Positions 17,093 through 25,891 of a stretch of 64,000 bases of DNA are shown in pieces (the first letter of the stretch is position 1; the number at the start of each line of letters is the position of its first letter). A program made the position numbers and the translations under genes. Source of the stretch: Thermoprotei archaeon (GTDB lineage Archaea > Thermoproteota > Thermoprotei > QMSL01 > B3-G16); assembly GCA_021162845.1 (NCBI GenBank), contig JAGGXX010000047.1:1-64000 (forward strand), in the 5' to 3' direction. A model generated the notes under the pieces. It was not told the DNA's origin. It did not search any database and saw nothing but the letters and a program-made list of their open reading frames with translations.

Positions 17093-17196
17093 GAACTCCT
17101 TCTTCTCCTTAGCTATTACTCTTCACCCTCGTATGTTAGATATCACAGCTCTCCTACTGTTAATCTTCTCGCATTTACAAGGAGAATGGGCTTTCT

Positions 17197-18426
17197 CTAC
17201 TTAGAACTTAAAAAGGACCAAAATGAGCTCTTGGATCGCCTCTTTTCATATTCGTTAATGGCGTTTTTGACGATCTCTAATCCTTCAAGACTAGCTAAGC
17301 TGTATGAGTGTATCATGATTCCTTCCTTCCACGTATCTAATGCTTTCCTCGCCGTCAGCATTATCTCTCTTAAGTTCATTCCTTCTAATACCATTATTGC
17401 TGGATAGCCCATTCCATTGCTTAACTTCCTAGCCTTCACGCACTGCTTACTAAACCACTTGACATCCCTCCTTAACATCCTGTGATATAACACTGGCTTA
17501 ACGACGTTCACCATCTTGCTGATCGCCCTATAGTCAACCCCCAGCGAGCGGGCTATGTCGGGTGGTGGTACTAAGGCGGATACCCGTACGCCGTAATCAT
17601 GAGCCGTAGTTACCATATCGTCAATAAGTTCCGTCGTGGTCTGTATCCTGAAGTTGATGAACTCGCTTATGTTACCATATCTAACTAAGCTTTTGAGCTT
17701 ATCATAATTCCTGAAGGTAAACGCCTCCTCAAATGGCTCTTCCCCCATCTTGTTCATAAATCGCCTCATCTTACTGCTTAAATCGTCTTTCCTCATCCTA
17801 CTTATAATACTATCTAGATTAATCCCCCTATCCTTAGCCTCTATGCGGCAGTACTTACAGAAGCACGTGATCCTATCCCTCATCAACGGCGATATCGGGT
17901 GCCAATACTCCCCTATCTCTATTTCAGCGACCTCCTCCCGTGTAGCTAAATCTTCTGTCAAACCTATTAGATACCTCCTGACGTTCGGATCTAAGGGGCA
18001 AACCCAGGCCCCTCCATATAATACGGGCTCCCCCCTATCGTCAACCATATAATGCATGTTACCTTCCAATCCCATGTTTAGGCAGTTGACGTGGGCTACA
18101 ACTTCAAGGCCATAAGAATATGCCCTGTTAACCACATGCCTTAAGTCAAAGCACAGAAGTTCTCGATACCTGTACGGCCTTATCGACGTGGCCCTGTAGA
18201 GCTTCGCATTAGGCTCGAAGAAGAGCCCTCCTGCCCTTGAGCTATACCCGATCGCCTTACCATCATAAGTAAATAGAAGGTTCATCTTCGTAAAGTTCAT
18301 GTTGTTCATGAAGACCGAGATGGCATTTCCTCCTAGGAACCCCACTATGTTGCTAAACGTCCTCTCAAGGACGTCAAGGCATAGGTCCTTAGGATGAACC
18401 CATATCCCAATGTACACTGAGATCAC
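17197..18426 (-). CDS. TIM-barrel protein resembling family-10-like/alpha-amylase-fold glycosidases
   Basis: 409 residues, probably a glycoside hydrolase-like (alpha/beta)8 barrel. The GTG at 18426 overlaps an AGGTGAT; a GTG at 18417 is an alternative. Features suggesting the fold: HVVNRAYSYGLEVVAHVNCLN (strand 3-like), WVCPLDPNVRRYLIGLTEDLA, and EIEIGEYWHPISP with candidate acids. CFCKYCRIEAKDRG matches the C-F-C-x-x-C segment seen in hypothetical barrel glycosidases. No signal peptide, so cytosolic. It lies opposite the Gfo/Idh pair, and a shared role in sugar breakdown is plausible but unproven. Confidence 0.65.
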   Translation of the reverse strand: MISVYIGIWVHPKDLCLDVLERTFSNIVGFLGGNAISVFMNNMNFTKMNLLFTYDGKAIGYSSRAGGLFFEPNAKLYRATSIRPYRYRELLCFDLRHVVNRAYSYGLEVVAHVNCLNMGLEGNMHYMVDDRGEPVLYGGAWVCPLDPNVRRYLIGLTEDLATREEVAEIEIGEYWHPISPLMRDRITCFCKYCRIEAKDRGINLDSIISRMRKDDLSSKMRRFMNKMGEEPFEEAFTFRNYDKLKSLVRYGNISEFINFRIQTTTELIDDMVTTAHDYGVRVSALVPPPDIARSLGVDYRAISKMVNVVKPVLYHRMLRRDVKWFSKQCVKARKLSNGMGYPAIMVLEGMNLREIMLTARKALDTWKEGIMIHSYSLASLEGLEIVKNAINEYEKRRSKSSFWSFLSSK

Positions 18427-18718
18427 CTAGATCCCTAACTAGTGAGCTTCCTGAGGGAACCATGTCAAGGGTTTATAAGGATCATGTAGTACTTAAATTA
18501 ATAACACATCAAGATGCCTAGTGCTCTATCTTCAATGAAGACCTTTTACCTAATTTATCTGACATGTAATGTTATCCGAGGCGTATATATTCCAGCTGAC
18601 ATATTTTTCACGTAATAGGCTCAGGGATGTCAAGCAGCATGTAATACCCAGAAATGACCTCACGAATACTAACCTCTATGTGTTTTCACGCGGAATAAAC
18701 TCCCTCGGGTGTGATAAA

Positions 18719-18910
18719 GTGCAACGTAAAAGCCACCTCAGGCTGGTTAGCATCCATCTTCCTGAGAGTTATGTAGAAGGACTTGATGAGCTAGTACTTA
18801 AAGGCCTTTATCCCTCAAGAAGCGAGGCCATACGTATCGCTGTGCGCGACTTGCTAAAACGCGAGCTATGGAGACGCAGAAGGTACCGTTCCGTGAGAAT
18901 GATTGGCTAG
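18719..18910 (+). CDS. Ribbon-helix-helix (CopG/NikR-like) DNA-binding protein
   Basis: Small transcription regulator. The GTG at 18719, preceded by GGGTGTGAT, gives 63 residues. The beta-strand HLRLVSIHLPESYVEGLDEL is followed by KGLYPSRSEAIRIAVRDLLKREL. This is the complete ribbon-helix-helix fold, with the conserved S-R-S-E-A-I-R turn. The C-terminus is basic (RRRRYRSVRMIG). The frame extends upstream to an ATG at 18569 with no conserved sequence, which I reject as the start. It lies upstream of the DUF59 gene. Target unknown; possibly its own promoter. Confidence 0.85.
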   Translation: MQRKSHLRLVSIHLPESYVEGLDELVLKGLYPSRSEAIRIAVRDLLKRELWRRRRYRSVRMIG

Positions 18911-18975
18911 CGTAATAGAACTTCCTTTTACCCATTATCCTCGAAGCTGATAGTAACGTTTTTATAGAACTCCCT

Positions 18976-19314
18976 ATGACCCTGAGTCAGGTGATATTGC
19001 TGTCCTCTTCGAATGAGGAGATTAAGCAACAAGTTCTTCAAAGGCTACGTGAGGTAATGGATCCCGAGATAGGCTTAAACGTCGTAGAGGCGGGTTTCAT
19101 ACGTAACATAAAAGTAGAGGATGGAAACGCGGTCATTGAGATGATGTTAACTACGCCCTTCTGCCCTCTTGCGTTCTTCCTCACTGAAGCCATAAAGGAA
19201 AAGGCCCGTTCAGTAGAAGGCGTTAAGACTGTCGAGGTCAAAGTAGTGGGATTCGGCATCCCTCCAGAGCTTGAAAAGCGCATCGCCGAGCTAAGAAAGG
19301 GCGGTTCAACTTAG
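18976..19314 (+). CDS. DUF59/MIP18-family protein (SufT-like, iron-sulfur assembly)
   Basis: 112 residues. VMDPEIGLNVVEAGFIRNIKV is the family's D-P-E-I-G-x-N-x-V-x-x-G motif (about 34-54). MLTTPFCPLAFFL carries the conserved T-x-x-x-C-P with the reactive cysteine (about 78-85). Members assist maturation of Fe-S proteins, and several here need clusters (the ferredoxin oxidoreductase, radical SAM and TtuA-like proteins). It ends 2 bases before the convergent PH-domain gene. Family firm, molecular role inferred. Confidence 0.9.
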   Translation: MTLSQVILLSSSNEEIKQQVLQRLREVMDPEIGLNVVEAGFIRNIKVEDGNAVIEMMLTTPFCPLAFFLTEAIKEKARSVEGVKTVEVKVVGFGIPPELEKRIAELRKGGST

Positions 19315-19316
19315 CG

Positions 19317-20162
19317 CTAACCCTCCTCGGCTCCTAGGCGCCTCTCTATATTCTTCACGGCCTCCGTTATCCTCCTAAGGTACTCGCTTTCCTCGGTCTT
19401 CTTTATGTGCTCCAAGATCACCTTATAAACGCGCTCTGGCTTCGGCACGCCGTAGAGGACGTGCTGTGTGGCACCGCGCGGTACCTTAATGCTCTTCCCC
19501 CCTCCGACGTCAGCGCTTAATCCCTTAGCTTTAGCTCCCACAAGAGCTAAGGAAAAGTTATCCCCTATGCCTAGCTCTGAGGCCGTTATGGGGATTACGG
19601 TTCCATAGCCGAATATCCGCCCTATAATACCCTTTCTAATAACAACGTCTATGATTCTGCTATAGAAGATGCTCCGCTCCTCTATGGATGGGAACGCTCT
19701 TCGTGTTATCACCCTATAATTCGTCAGGTAGTACTCATGTCCCCTCCTGATAACTTCAATGCAGGTCAGCCAGAGGAGGCTCGTTAGGCCTAACACCAAT
19801 ATCAACAACGTCTCCTTCAATCCGTAATACCACATCATGAATGTTAGAATGCAGAGTAAGCTCATGTATAGTATTGGGATCTTCCACGTTATTCTCAAAA
19901 GACCAGCGATAATTCCAGGTATGGCTATGAGTAGCCAAAGGAGAACGATGTATGTGGTCAGATGATCTATTCGAATGAATCCCCCCATGCCTATCCTCCT
20001 GATCAGATCGACCATTTCGTCATATGTGAGTTTCATTAACATGTGCGCTATCAAGCCCGCTATGAGGGGGTAAATAGCTATGAGATAACGCGTGAAGAAG
20101 GCCATAGGGACAGGCTTGCACTTCAATAGAACCTGTTCATCATCTAGAAGATGAGGTCTCAT
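19317..20162 (-). CDS. Membrane protein with bacterial-type PH (bPH2/YdbS-like) domain
   Basis: 281 residues. It begins MRPHLLDDEQVLLKCKPVP, the conserved leader of this family. Four hydrophobic segments follow (about 24-45, 62-82, 88-105 and 112-132). Then comes the PH-like domain starting HEYYLTNYRVITRRAFPSIEERSIFYSRIIDVVIRKG (about 145-180) and ending GTVIPITASEL. A charged helical tail ends the protein. Function unknown; probably membrane organisation. It stands divergent from Top6B. Confidence 0.85.
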   Translation of the reverse strand: MRPHLLDDEQVLLKCKPVPMAFFTRYLIAIYPLIAGLIAHMLMKLTYDEMVDLIRRIGMGGFIRIDHLTTYIVLLWLLIAIPGIIAGLLRITWKIPILYMSLLCILTFMMWYYGLKETLLILVLGLTSLLWLTCIEVIRRGHEYYLTNYRVITRRAFPSIEERSIFYSRIIDVVIRKGIIGRIFGYGTVIPITASELGIGDNFSLALVGAKAKGLSADVGGGKSIKVPRGATQHVLYGVPKPERVYKVILEHIKKTEESEYLRRITEAVKNIERRLGAEEG

Positions 20163-20312
20163 GCAGGCTGACCCGTGTTATATCTTGTGAACTAGCACTT
20201 ATTGAACGTAACGCTATGTTTATATGTCACAAAGGCTAAGATAGCCTACCAGCCTCTTCAGCCTTCAATTGATGTTATGCTCAGAATGTCAGGCTAAGGC
20301 TTTTAGGGGGTC

Positions 20313-21890
20313 ATGCGCATGACGATACTCGATGAACTGCTCTCAGCCGAGGAATTTCGAGGCCTAAGCCCAGCCGAGTTCTTCTACCGTAATCGTGAAA
20401 TCGCCGGTTTCTCAAACCCAGTAAGGGCCCTCTATCAGACAGTAAGGGAGCTAGTGGAAAATAGCCTCGACGCGACAGAGCTCTACAGGATACTTCCCGA
20501 TATCCACGTGAGGATTTCCTATGTCTCTAGAGAGAAGAACATAGTGAAGGTGTCCGTGAGAGATAATGGCATTGGAATACCGCTTAAGGAAGTGCCCAAT
20601 GTCTTCGGCAAGGTCTTTTACGGTTCCAAGTATAAGTTACGCCAATCTCGAGGTGTCTTTGGCTTAGGGATCAAAATGGCTGTCCTATATGCGCAGATGA
20701 CCACTGGGAGCCCTGTCTTAGTACGTACAGCGTCCCCTAAGTCCAAGAACGTCCATGAATTTCAAATACTAATTGACATCACGCGCAATGAGCCAATTGT
20801 CGTATCCTATAAGACTATGAACAATACGAGGGGATGGCATGGGACTCACGTCGAGCTAACATTAGAGGGAAACTGGAGTAGCGCGCGTTCACGTATCGTT
20901 GAGTATATAAAGAGGACGGCACTGATAGCGCCCTATGCCTCGATAAGCTTCGAAGGCCCTGGGATAGAGCTCAGCTTCCCACGGGCTACCAAGAAAATAC
21001 CGGTTCCGCCAAGCGTCGGTAAACCGCATCCCCGGGGCGTCGATATAGAGTTATTAAAACAACTGATAGCTTACGTAAACTCGAGTAACCAAGCTGTGAC
21101 GTTAGAGGACTTCTTGGTTAAGGTATTTGATGGTGTTGGAAGGAAGACTGCTAGAAGCTTTTTAAAATGGGCGGGGTATGGTCCTGCTATCTCAATCGAT
21201 GAGCTATCGATAGAGCAACTAGATGACCTAGCACGCAAGATGAAGGGCTACGGTAAATGGCGCCGTCCAAGACCACTCTCGTTATCCCCCCTAGGGGAGG
21301 AGTTGCTCGTTAAAGGGGTTAGAAAGATATTAAAGCCTGAGTTCGTGACAGCGATTACACGTAAGCCCTCAAGCTATGGAGGTTATCCCTTTGTGGTAGA
21401 AGTAGCCATAGCATGGGGCGGTGATATCCCTTCCGTAGATAGGCCCCTTCTGCTCAGGTTCGCGAATAAAATCCCGCTCTTATATGATGAAGGCGTGGAT
21501 GTCTCACGTAAAGTCATAGATGGTATAGACTGGAGTGTTTACAAGATTAAGTTCCCGGCCCCCCTTGCTATTATCACGCACTTGTGCTCCACCAAGATAC
21601 CCTTTAAGGGGGTAGGTAAAGAAGCCATAGCTGACGTGCCTGAAGTCGAGAGGGAATTAGAGATAGCCCTACGTGAGACTGCTAGGAGGCTTAAAAGGCA
21701 TATATCCCGCATAGAAAGACAATATGAGGTCAAGTTAAGGTATATAACCATAAATAAGTACATAGGTGAGATAGCCCGCGCGCTTTCTGTTATCACTGGT
21801 AAGGAAAGCAAGGTCTTTGAGAAGAAATTATCGGAAATTGTAGAACAAAAAGTCTTAAAGGGAGGAGGGCGAGGAAATGAGTCTCTCTGA
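20313..21890 (+). CDS. top6B: DNA topoisomerase VI subunit B
   Basis: ATPase subunit of the type IIB topoisomerase that relaxes and decatenates DNA. It has 525 residues. GHKL fold: ELVENSLDATELYRILP (N box), VRDNGIGIPLKEV (G1 box), GVFGLGIKMAVLYAQM (G2) and GWHGTHVELTLEGNW. The H2TH segment (about 240-305) is followed by the transducer domain with the switch lysine region TKIPFKGVGKEAIADVPEVE. The last 14 bases overlap the subunit A gene and include its RBS (GGAGGGCGAGG), so the two subunits are co-translated. Confidence 0.97.
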   Translation: MRMTILDELLSAEEFRGLSPAEFFYRNREIAGFSNPVRALYQTVRELVENSLDATELYRILPDIHVRISYVSREKNIVKVSVRDNGIGIPLKEVPNVFGKVFYGSKYKLRQSRGVFGLGIKMAVLYAQMTTGSPVLVRTASPKSKNVHEFQILIDITRNEPIVVSYKTMNNTRGWHGTHVELTLEGNWSSARSRIVEYIKRTALIAPYASISFEGPGIELSFPRATKKIPVPPSVGKPHPRGVDIELLKQLIAYVNSSNQAVTLEDFLVKVFDGVGRKTARSFLKWAGYGPAISIDELSIEQLDDLARKMKGYGKWRRPRPLSLSPLGEELLVKGVRKILKPEFVTAITRKPSSYGGYPFVVEVAIAWGGDIPSVDRPLLLRFANKIPLLYDEGVDVSRKVIDGIDWSVYKIKFPAPLAIITHLCSTKIPFKGVGKEAIADVPEVERELEIALRETARRLKRHISRIERQYEVKLRYITINKYIGEIARALSVITGKESKVFEKKLSEIVEQKVLKGGGRGNESL

Positions 21891-22986
21891 TAAAGAGATA
21901 ATAAAACGTCTTGAAGCTCTTGCCGCTAAGGTCGCGGCTCAGGTAATGAGGGGACGGCCTCCCTACATAGAGATACCTGTCAGGTCCTTTTCTAACACGA
22001 TCTGGGACGAAAAACGAAAAATATTGCGGTTAGGCCCGGCTAAAGCTCGACGGGAATTCCTGGATTCTAAGGAAGTGAAGAAGTTCATGCAGACCTTACT
22101 GATGTTAAGCTTAATAGTGACGGCTAGGCGTGAAGGTGATTATCCTACAATCCGTGATCTCTACTACATGGGGAAGCATACCATAACCTATAGGGACATA
22201 AATGGAAGGCCTCGGAAGGAGGAAACGTGGAACGAACAACGTGAGTCTAATAGCATCATAGAGGATATAGAGGTCGCTGTCGGAATCCTGAGGGAAGACA
22301 TGGGGATTATGCATGACGCTAAGGGGAAGATGGTCGGTAATGTGATAATTCGCTCTAAAGGGCATATAATAGATTGTTCTAAGATGGGCATAGGCGCCTA
22401 CGCTATACCCCCTAATCCCGATAGGCTTGAAATAATCAAGGTCGAAGCCGATTATGTCTTAGTGATTGAGAAGGATGCCATATTCGAGAGGTTAAATCAA
22501 GAGGAGTTCTGGAAGAGGGAGAATTGCGTACTCATTACGGGTAAAGGACAGCCCGATAGGGCTACTAGACGAATGGTACGCCGTCTCTGGGAGGAGTTCG
22601 GACTACCCATTTACGTGCTTACCGATGCCGATCCTTATGGCTGGTACATATATAGTGTTTACAGAAGCGGTAGCATCTCATTATCGTATGAGAGTGAGAA
22701 GCTAGCTTGTCCTGAAGTACGTTTCATAGGAGTAGCGGCATCTGACATAGAGGCTTATAAGATACCTAAGAACTACGTAATCATCGCGACGGATCGTGAC
22801 CTTAAGAGGGCTAATGAGATGATGAAATATCCGTGGTTCCAAAGTGAGGCCTGGCAACACGAGCTTAAGCTATTCCTCAAGCGTAAGGAGAAAGTAGAAA
22901 TAGAAGCACTAAGCGGCCATGGTTTCAAGTTCCTTTCCAACGTTTACATACCCGAGAAGATAGAAAAACGTCTTTGGATTATATAA
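21877..22986 (+). CDS. top6A: DNA topoisomerase VI subunit A (Spo11-like)
   Basis: DNA-cleaving subunit. It has 369 residues. The winged-helix domain holds the catalytic tyrosine in RDLYYMGKHTITYRDI (about 90). The Toprim domain carries the glutamate region VLVIEKDAIFERL and the D-x-D of LTDADPYGWYIYSVYR (about 250). GKGQPDRATRRMVRRL is the conserved linker. It is followed after 16 bases by a sugar-kinase gene, probably a separate unit. Family and role are certain. Confidence 0.97.
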   Translation: MSLSDKEIIKRLEALAAKVAAQVMRGRPPYIEIPVRSFSNTIWDEKRKILRLGPAKARREFLDSKEVKKFMQTLLMLSLIVTARREGDYPTIRDLYYMGKHTITYRDINGRPRKEETWNEQRESNSIIEDIEVAVGILREDMGIMHDAKGKMVGNVIIRSKGHIIDCSKMGIGAYAIPPNPDRLEIIKVEADYVLVIEKDAIFERLNQEEFWKRENCVLITGKGQPDRATRRMVRRLWEEFGLPIYVLTDADPYGWYIYSVYRSGSISLSYESEKLACPEVRFIGVAASDIEAYKIPKNYVIIATDRDLKRANEMMKYPWFQSEAWQHELKLFLKRKEKVEIEALSGHGFKFLSNVYIPEKIEKRLWII

Positions 22987-23002
22987 AACACAGTGAAGTA
23001 GT

Positions 23003-23986
23003 ATGGGGCGGTATGTAGTAGGCGTCGATGGTGGTGGTACTAAAACCCTTGCCTTAATTTCTGATCTCGAGGGAAGAATCTTAGGGGCCGGTACGGCCGG
23101 TCCATCTAACTATCACATAGTGGGCATTGATAATGCCAAAAGTGCAATACGTAAAGCGGTATCACAAGCCCTCTCTAGGGCTGGGGTAAAAGGCGAGAAG
23201 ATCTTTGCGGTCTGTTACGGTCTAGCTGGTCTCGATTCGCCTAAGGATATAGCGATCATGAAGCCACACTTAGAGGGGTTAGGCTTTGCGGAGAAGACCC
23301 TAGTGGTACATGATTCTCATATAGCCCTGATGGGAGCTACGGCTGGCGAGCCTGGTGTCATAGTGATAGCTGGTACGGGCTCCGTCGCTGCTGGCGTTAA
23401 CGAATCCGGGCAATATGTGAGATCAGGCGGCTGGGGACCTGTAATCGGTGATGAAGGAAGCGCTTATTACATAGCAAGGGAGGGTATAGTGGCTGCTCTC
23501 AAGTACTATGATGGTCGAGGGCCTAAGACCCTGCTCTTAGAGGGAATAATGCGTGAGCTTCAGCTAGAAACACCCGAAGACATAATAGGCTTCGTCTACA
23601 CATGCGTTATAGATTTCAGTAAGATAGCTAGCATAGCGCCCATAGTAAGCCGTCTTGCATCAGAAGGTGATTTAGTAGCACAAGACATATTGCGAAATGC
23701 GGGAAAGGAGCTTGCCGATCTAGCTATAGCCGTCATCAAGAGGTTGGACTTAAAGGATAGATCATTCCCATTAGCGTTAGTCGGAGGAGCCTTTAAGGCC
23801 GGTCATTATCTGTTAGATGAGTTCAAATCGCGCGTGCTAAGCTTCGCCCCTAGAGCTAAACTATCGAAACCGCGGTTCCCGCCAGCTATAGGGGCATTAC
23901 TATTAGCCCTTAAGGAGCTTAAGGTAGAATTAACCGATACGCTGATAGGCAATCTAGAGAGGACCTATGCTGAGATTTTAAGCTGA
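23003..23986 (+). CDS. BadF/BadG-type sugar kinase (N-acetylglucosamine kinase-like)
   Basis: ATP-dependent kinase of the ASKHA fold, 327 residues. Motifs: YVVGVDGGGTKTLALISD (phosphate 1), YGLAGLDSPKD, and HDSHIALMGAT (catalytic Asp). VIAGTGSVAAGV (phosphate 2) is followed by GGWGPVIGDEGSAYYIAREG, the conserved G-D-E-G-S of N-acetylglucosamine kinases. The adenosine motif is ALVGGAFKAG (about 263). Downstream lie an APH-fold kinase and an APS-kinase-like gene, and the WecA/MraY-type transferase stands nearby on the other strand. This suggests amino-sugar salvage for glycan building. Confidence 0.88.
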   Translation: MGRYVVGVDGGGTKTLALISDLEGRILGAGTAGPSNYHIVGIDNAKSAIRKAVSQALSRAGVKGEKIFAVCYGLAGLDSPKDIAIMKPHLEGLGFAEKTLVVHDSHIALMGATAGEPGVIVIAGTGSVAAGVNESGQYVRSGGWGPVIGDEGSAYYIAREGIVAALKYYDGRGPKTLLLEGIMRELQLETPEDIIGFVYTCVIDFSKIASIAPIVSRLASEGDLVAQDILRNAGKELADLAIAVIKRLDLKDRSFPLALVGGAFKAGHYLLDEFKSRVLSFAPRAKLSKPRFPPAIGALLLALKELKVELTDTLIGNLERTYAEILS

Positions 23987-24026
23987 ATGAGCGATCAAAT
24001 AATACAAATCTCCCTAGGGGGTATTT

Positions 24027-25118
24027 ATGGTAAAACATGAGGTGCCCTTTCCCCTTAAGGCCTTAGAGCGCTATATCAAGTCCCTATATCCCGGGCTTAA
24101 GGTTCGCATTAAGGAGATATCCCTCCTCGGAAGGGGATGGCATGCTGAGGCGTGGCGCATATCCGTATTACTTGACCTCGAGGAAAAACACTTAGTCCTT
24201 AAGTTCTTAAAAGGAGAGAGAGGCTTCGGTCACGATTATCCCGCTGACAGAGCACAGGTACTCCTCATGGCACATAAAGACTTCAATGAACTACCTAATC
24301 ATATAAAATCCATTGATGTTGGCTACCTTAGTGAGGACGGTGAGCTTCATAGCGTAGGCAACTACAAGGAGTTCTTCATATTAATGGAAGAGGCTAGGGG
24401 GGCTCCATACATAAGGGACATGGAAGCCATACGTAGTCGAAAGGCCTTAATAGAGCGCGATCTTAAACGCCTCGATATGCTTGTTGACTACATAGTTAAT
24501 GTTCACAAGCTTAAATTTGAAGGTGACGAAAGTTCTATGAGAAGACTCTATTTCCGGAGGATACGGGATCTCATAGGTCATGGAGAGATGATATTCGGAG
24601 TAATAGACTCCGCCTATTCTCCTAATGGGCCCTATGCTGAACGTTTGCGTGAACTTGAACGCAAGGTAGTTGAATGGAGATGGCGTTTAAAGCCATTTTG
24701 GAAGAGATTATGTAGAGTTCACGGTGACTTTCATCCGTTTAATATTTACTTTACCGAAGACGACGAGTTAATAGTAATGGATAGATCTAGAGGTCGATGG
24801 GGTGAAGCAGCGGATGACGTCTCGTGCCTAACCATAAACTTCTTGTGGTACGCATTACTGGAGAGAGGGTCCTTTAAGGGCCCCTTCGCTAACATGTTCT
24901 CCAAGTTCCTTGATGAATATCTCGAAAGAACAAATGACGACCTCCTCATGAAGGTAATACAACCGTGGTTCTCCTTTAGAGCCATAGTGATTGCGAGTCC
25001 TCTATTTTATCCAGAGAACCCTGAAAGCGTGCGTAATGCCTTAATAAATTTCGCGCTAAACGTGCTCAGCCTAGATAGATTCGAGGTCGATATGATCCCT
25101 GAACTCCTGGTGGCGTGA
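24027..25118 (+). CDS. Aminoglycoside-phosphotransferase-fold (APH) small-molecule kinase
   Basis: 363 residues of the protein-kinase-like APH family. The N-lobe has GRGWHAEAWRISVLLD and HLVLKFLKGERGF with the ATP-binding lysine. The catalytic loop is RVHGDFHPFNIYF (H-G-D-x-H-x-x-N), and the metal aspartate follows in LIVMDRSRGRWGEAADDVSCLTINF. Family members phosphorylate sugars, choline or antibiotics; the sugar-kinase neighbour favours a sugar. It begins 40 bases after the BadF-type gene and ends 1 base before the APS-kinase-like gene, so the three form one operon. Confidence 0.85.
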   Translation: MVKHEVPFPLKALERYIKSLYPGLKVRIKEISLLGRGWHAEAWRISVLLDLEEKHLVLKFLKGERGFGHDYPADRAQVLLMAHKDFNELPNHIKSIDVGYLSEDGELHSVGNYKEFFILMEEARGAPYIRDMEAIRSRKALIERDLKRLDMLVDYIVNVHKLKFEGDESSMRRLYFRRIRDLIGHGEMIFGVIDSAYSPNGPYAERLRELERKVVEWRWRLKPFWKRLCRVHGDFHPFNIYFTEDDELIVMDRSRGRWGEAADDVSCLTINFLWYALLERGSFKGPFANMFSKFLDEYLERTNDDLLMKVIQPWFSFRAIVIASPLFYPENPESVRNALINFALNVLSLDRFEVDMIPELLVA

Positions 25119-25119
25119 G

Positions 25120-25674
25120 ATGCCTTTCGTCATATGGCTAACAGGGATACCGGCGAGTGGAAAGAGTACAATAGCGAGGCGTCTATTAGGTCTCTTAAGG
25201 AAGCACAACGCAAAAGTTGAGCTCTTAGAAAGTGATGAGCTCCGCAAGGTACTCACGCCGAGGCCTTCCTATACTGAGGCTGAGCGAGACTGGTTTTATG
25301 GCGTCTTGGTATGGTTAGGACACCTGCTCTACCGTAATGGCATTAACGTAGTTATCGATGCTACAGCCCACAAGAAACATTATCGGGATTCGGCCCGGGA
25401 CCTCTTTGGTAAAGATTTTATAGAGGTCTACGTAATGTGCCCCCTGAGGATAGCCATGGCACGGGATCCCAAAGGCCTCTATAGGAGAGCTCTCAGGGGT
25501 GAAATCACGACTCTTCCAGGCCTTCAAGTCCCCTACGAAGAGCCGGACAATCCGGAAATCATAATAGATACAGCTAGGGAAGAACCCGATGAAGCAGCGA
25601 ACCGCATAGTACGTTATCTCAGAGAGAAAGGCTATTTGCCTGATGTTCGCTCCGTGGCAACGCGTCGCCTGTAA
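25120..25674 (+). CDS. Adenylylsulfate-kinase-like P-loop kinase
   Basis: Family members phosphorylate adenylylsulfate to PAPS. It has 184 residues. Walker A: WLTGIPASGKSTIARRLLG. The usual L-D-G-D-x-x-R substrate motif reads LLESDELRKVL, with Gly to Ser. The C-terminal RDPKGLYRRALRGEITTLPG and PYEEPDNPEIIIDT are diagnostic of CysC. No ATP sulfurylase is in the window. The operon partners are sugar kinases, so the true substrate may be a sugar or sulfated glycan precursor. Fold certain, substrate moderate. Confidence 0.82.
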   Translation: MPFVIWLTGIPASGKSTIARRLLGLLRKHNAKVELLESDELRKVLTPRPSYTEAERDWFYGVLVWLGHLLYRNGINVVIDATAHKKHYRDSARDLFGKDFIEVYVMCPLRIAMARDPKGLYRRALRGEITTLPGLQVPYEEPDNPEIIIDTAREEPDEAANRIVRYLREKGYLPDVRSVATRRL

Positions 25675-25883
25675 TAATAAATGGTGATGTTCCACCAGAC
25701 ATATAACCATAGACCGATTAATGAGAACGAAGTAGCGACTCTAAATATTCCCCTAAGGAAGGGATCGCCTATTTGAACAGCTAGTATGCCCCTGTCTATT
25801 ATCGTCAATATGAGAAGGAGCAATGCCCAAAGCACGCCGATTATACCGGAGAGTTCTATCGCCCGTCTATTACATCCCTTCAT
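25632..25883 (-). CDS. Small three-helix membrane protein, unknown
   Basis: 83 residues from the ATG at 25883, which is preceded by GGTGAGGGGAGTT. Hydrophobic helices lie at about 10-26 and 43-66, with a basic C-terminus (YYYRRRVATERTSGK). The stop lies in the 3' end of the convergent kinase gene (43-base overlap). It begins 8 bases behind the WecA/MraY-type gene, so it is probably co-transcribed with that gene. No family recognised. Confidence 0.55.
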   Translation of the reverse strand: MKGCNRRAIELSGIIGVLWALLLLILTIIDRGILAVQIGDPFLRGIFRVATSFSLIGLWLYVWWNITIYYYRRRVATERTSGK

Positions 25884-25891
25884 AACTCCCC

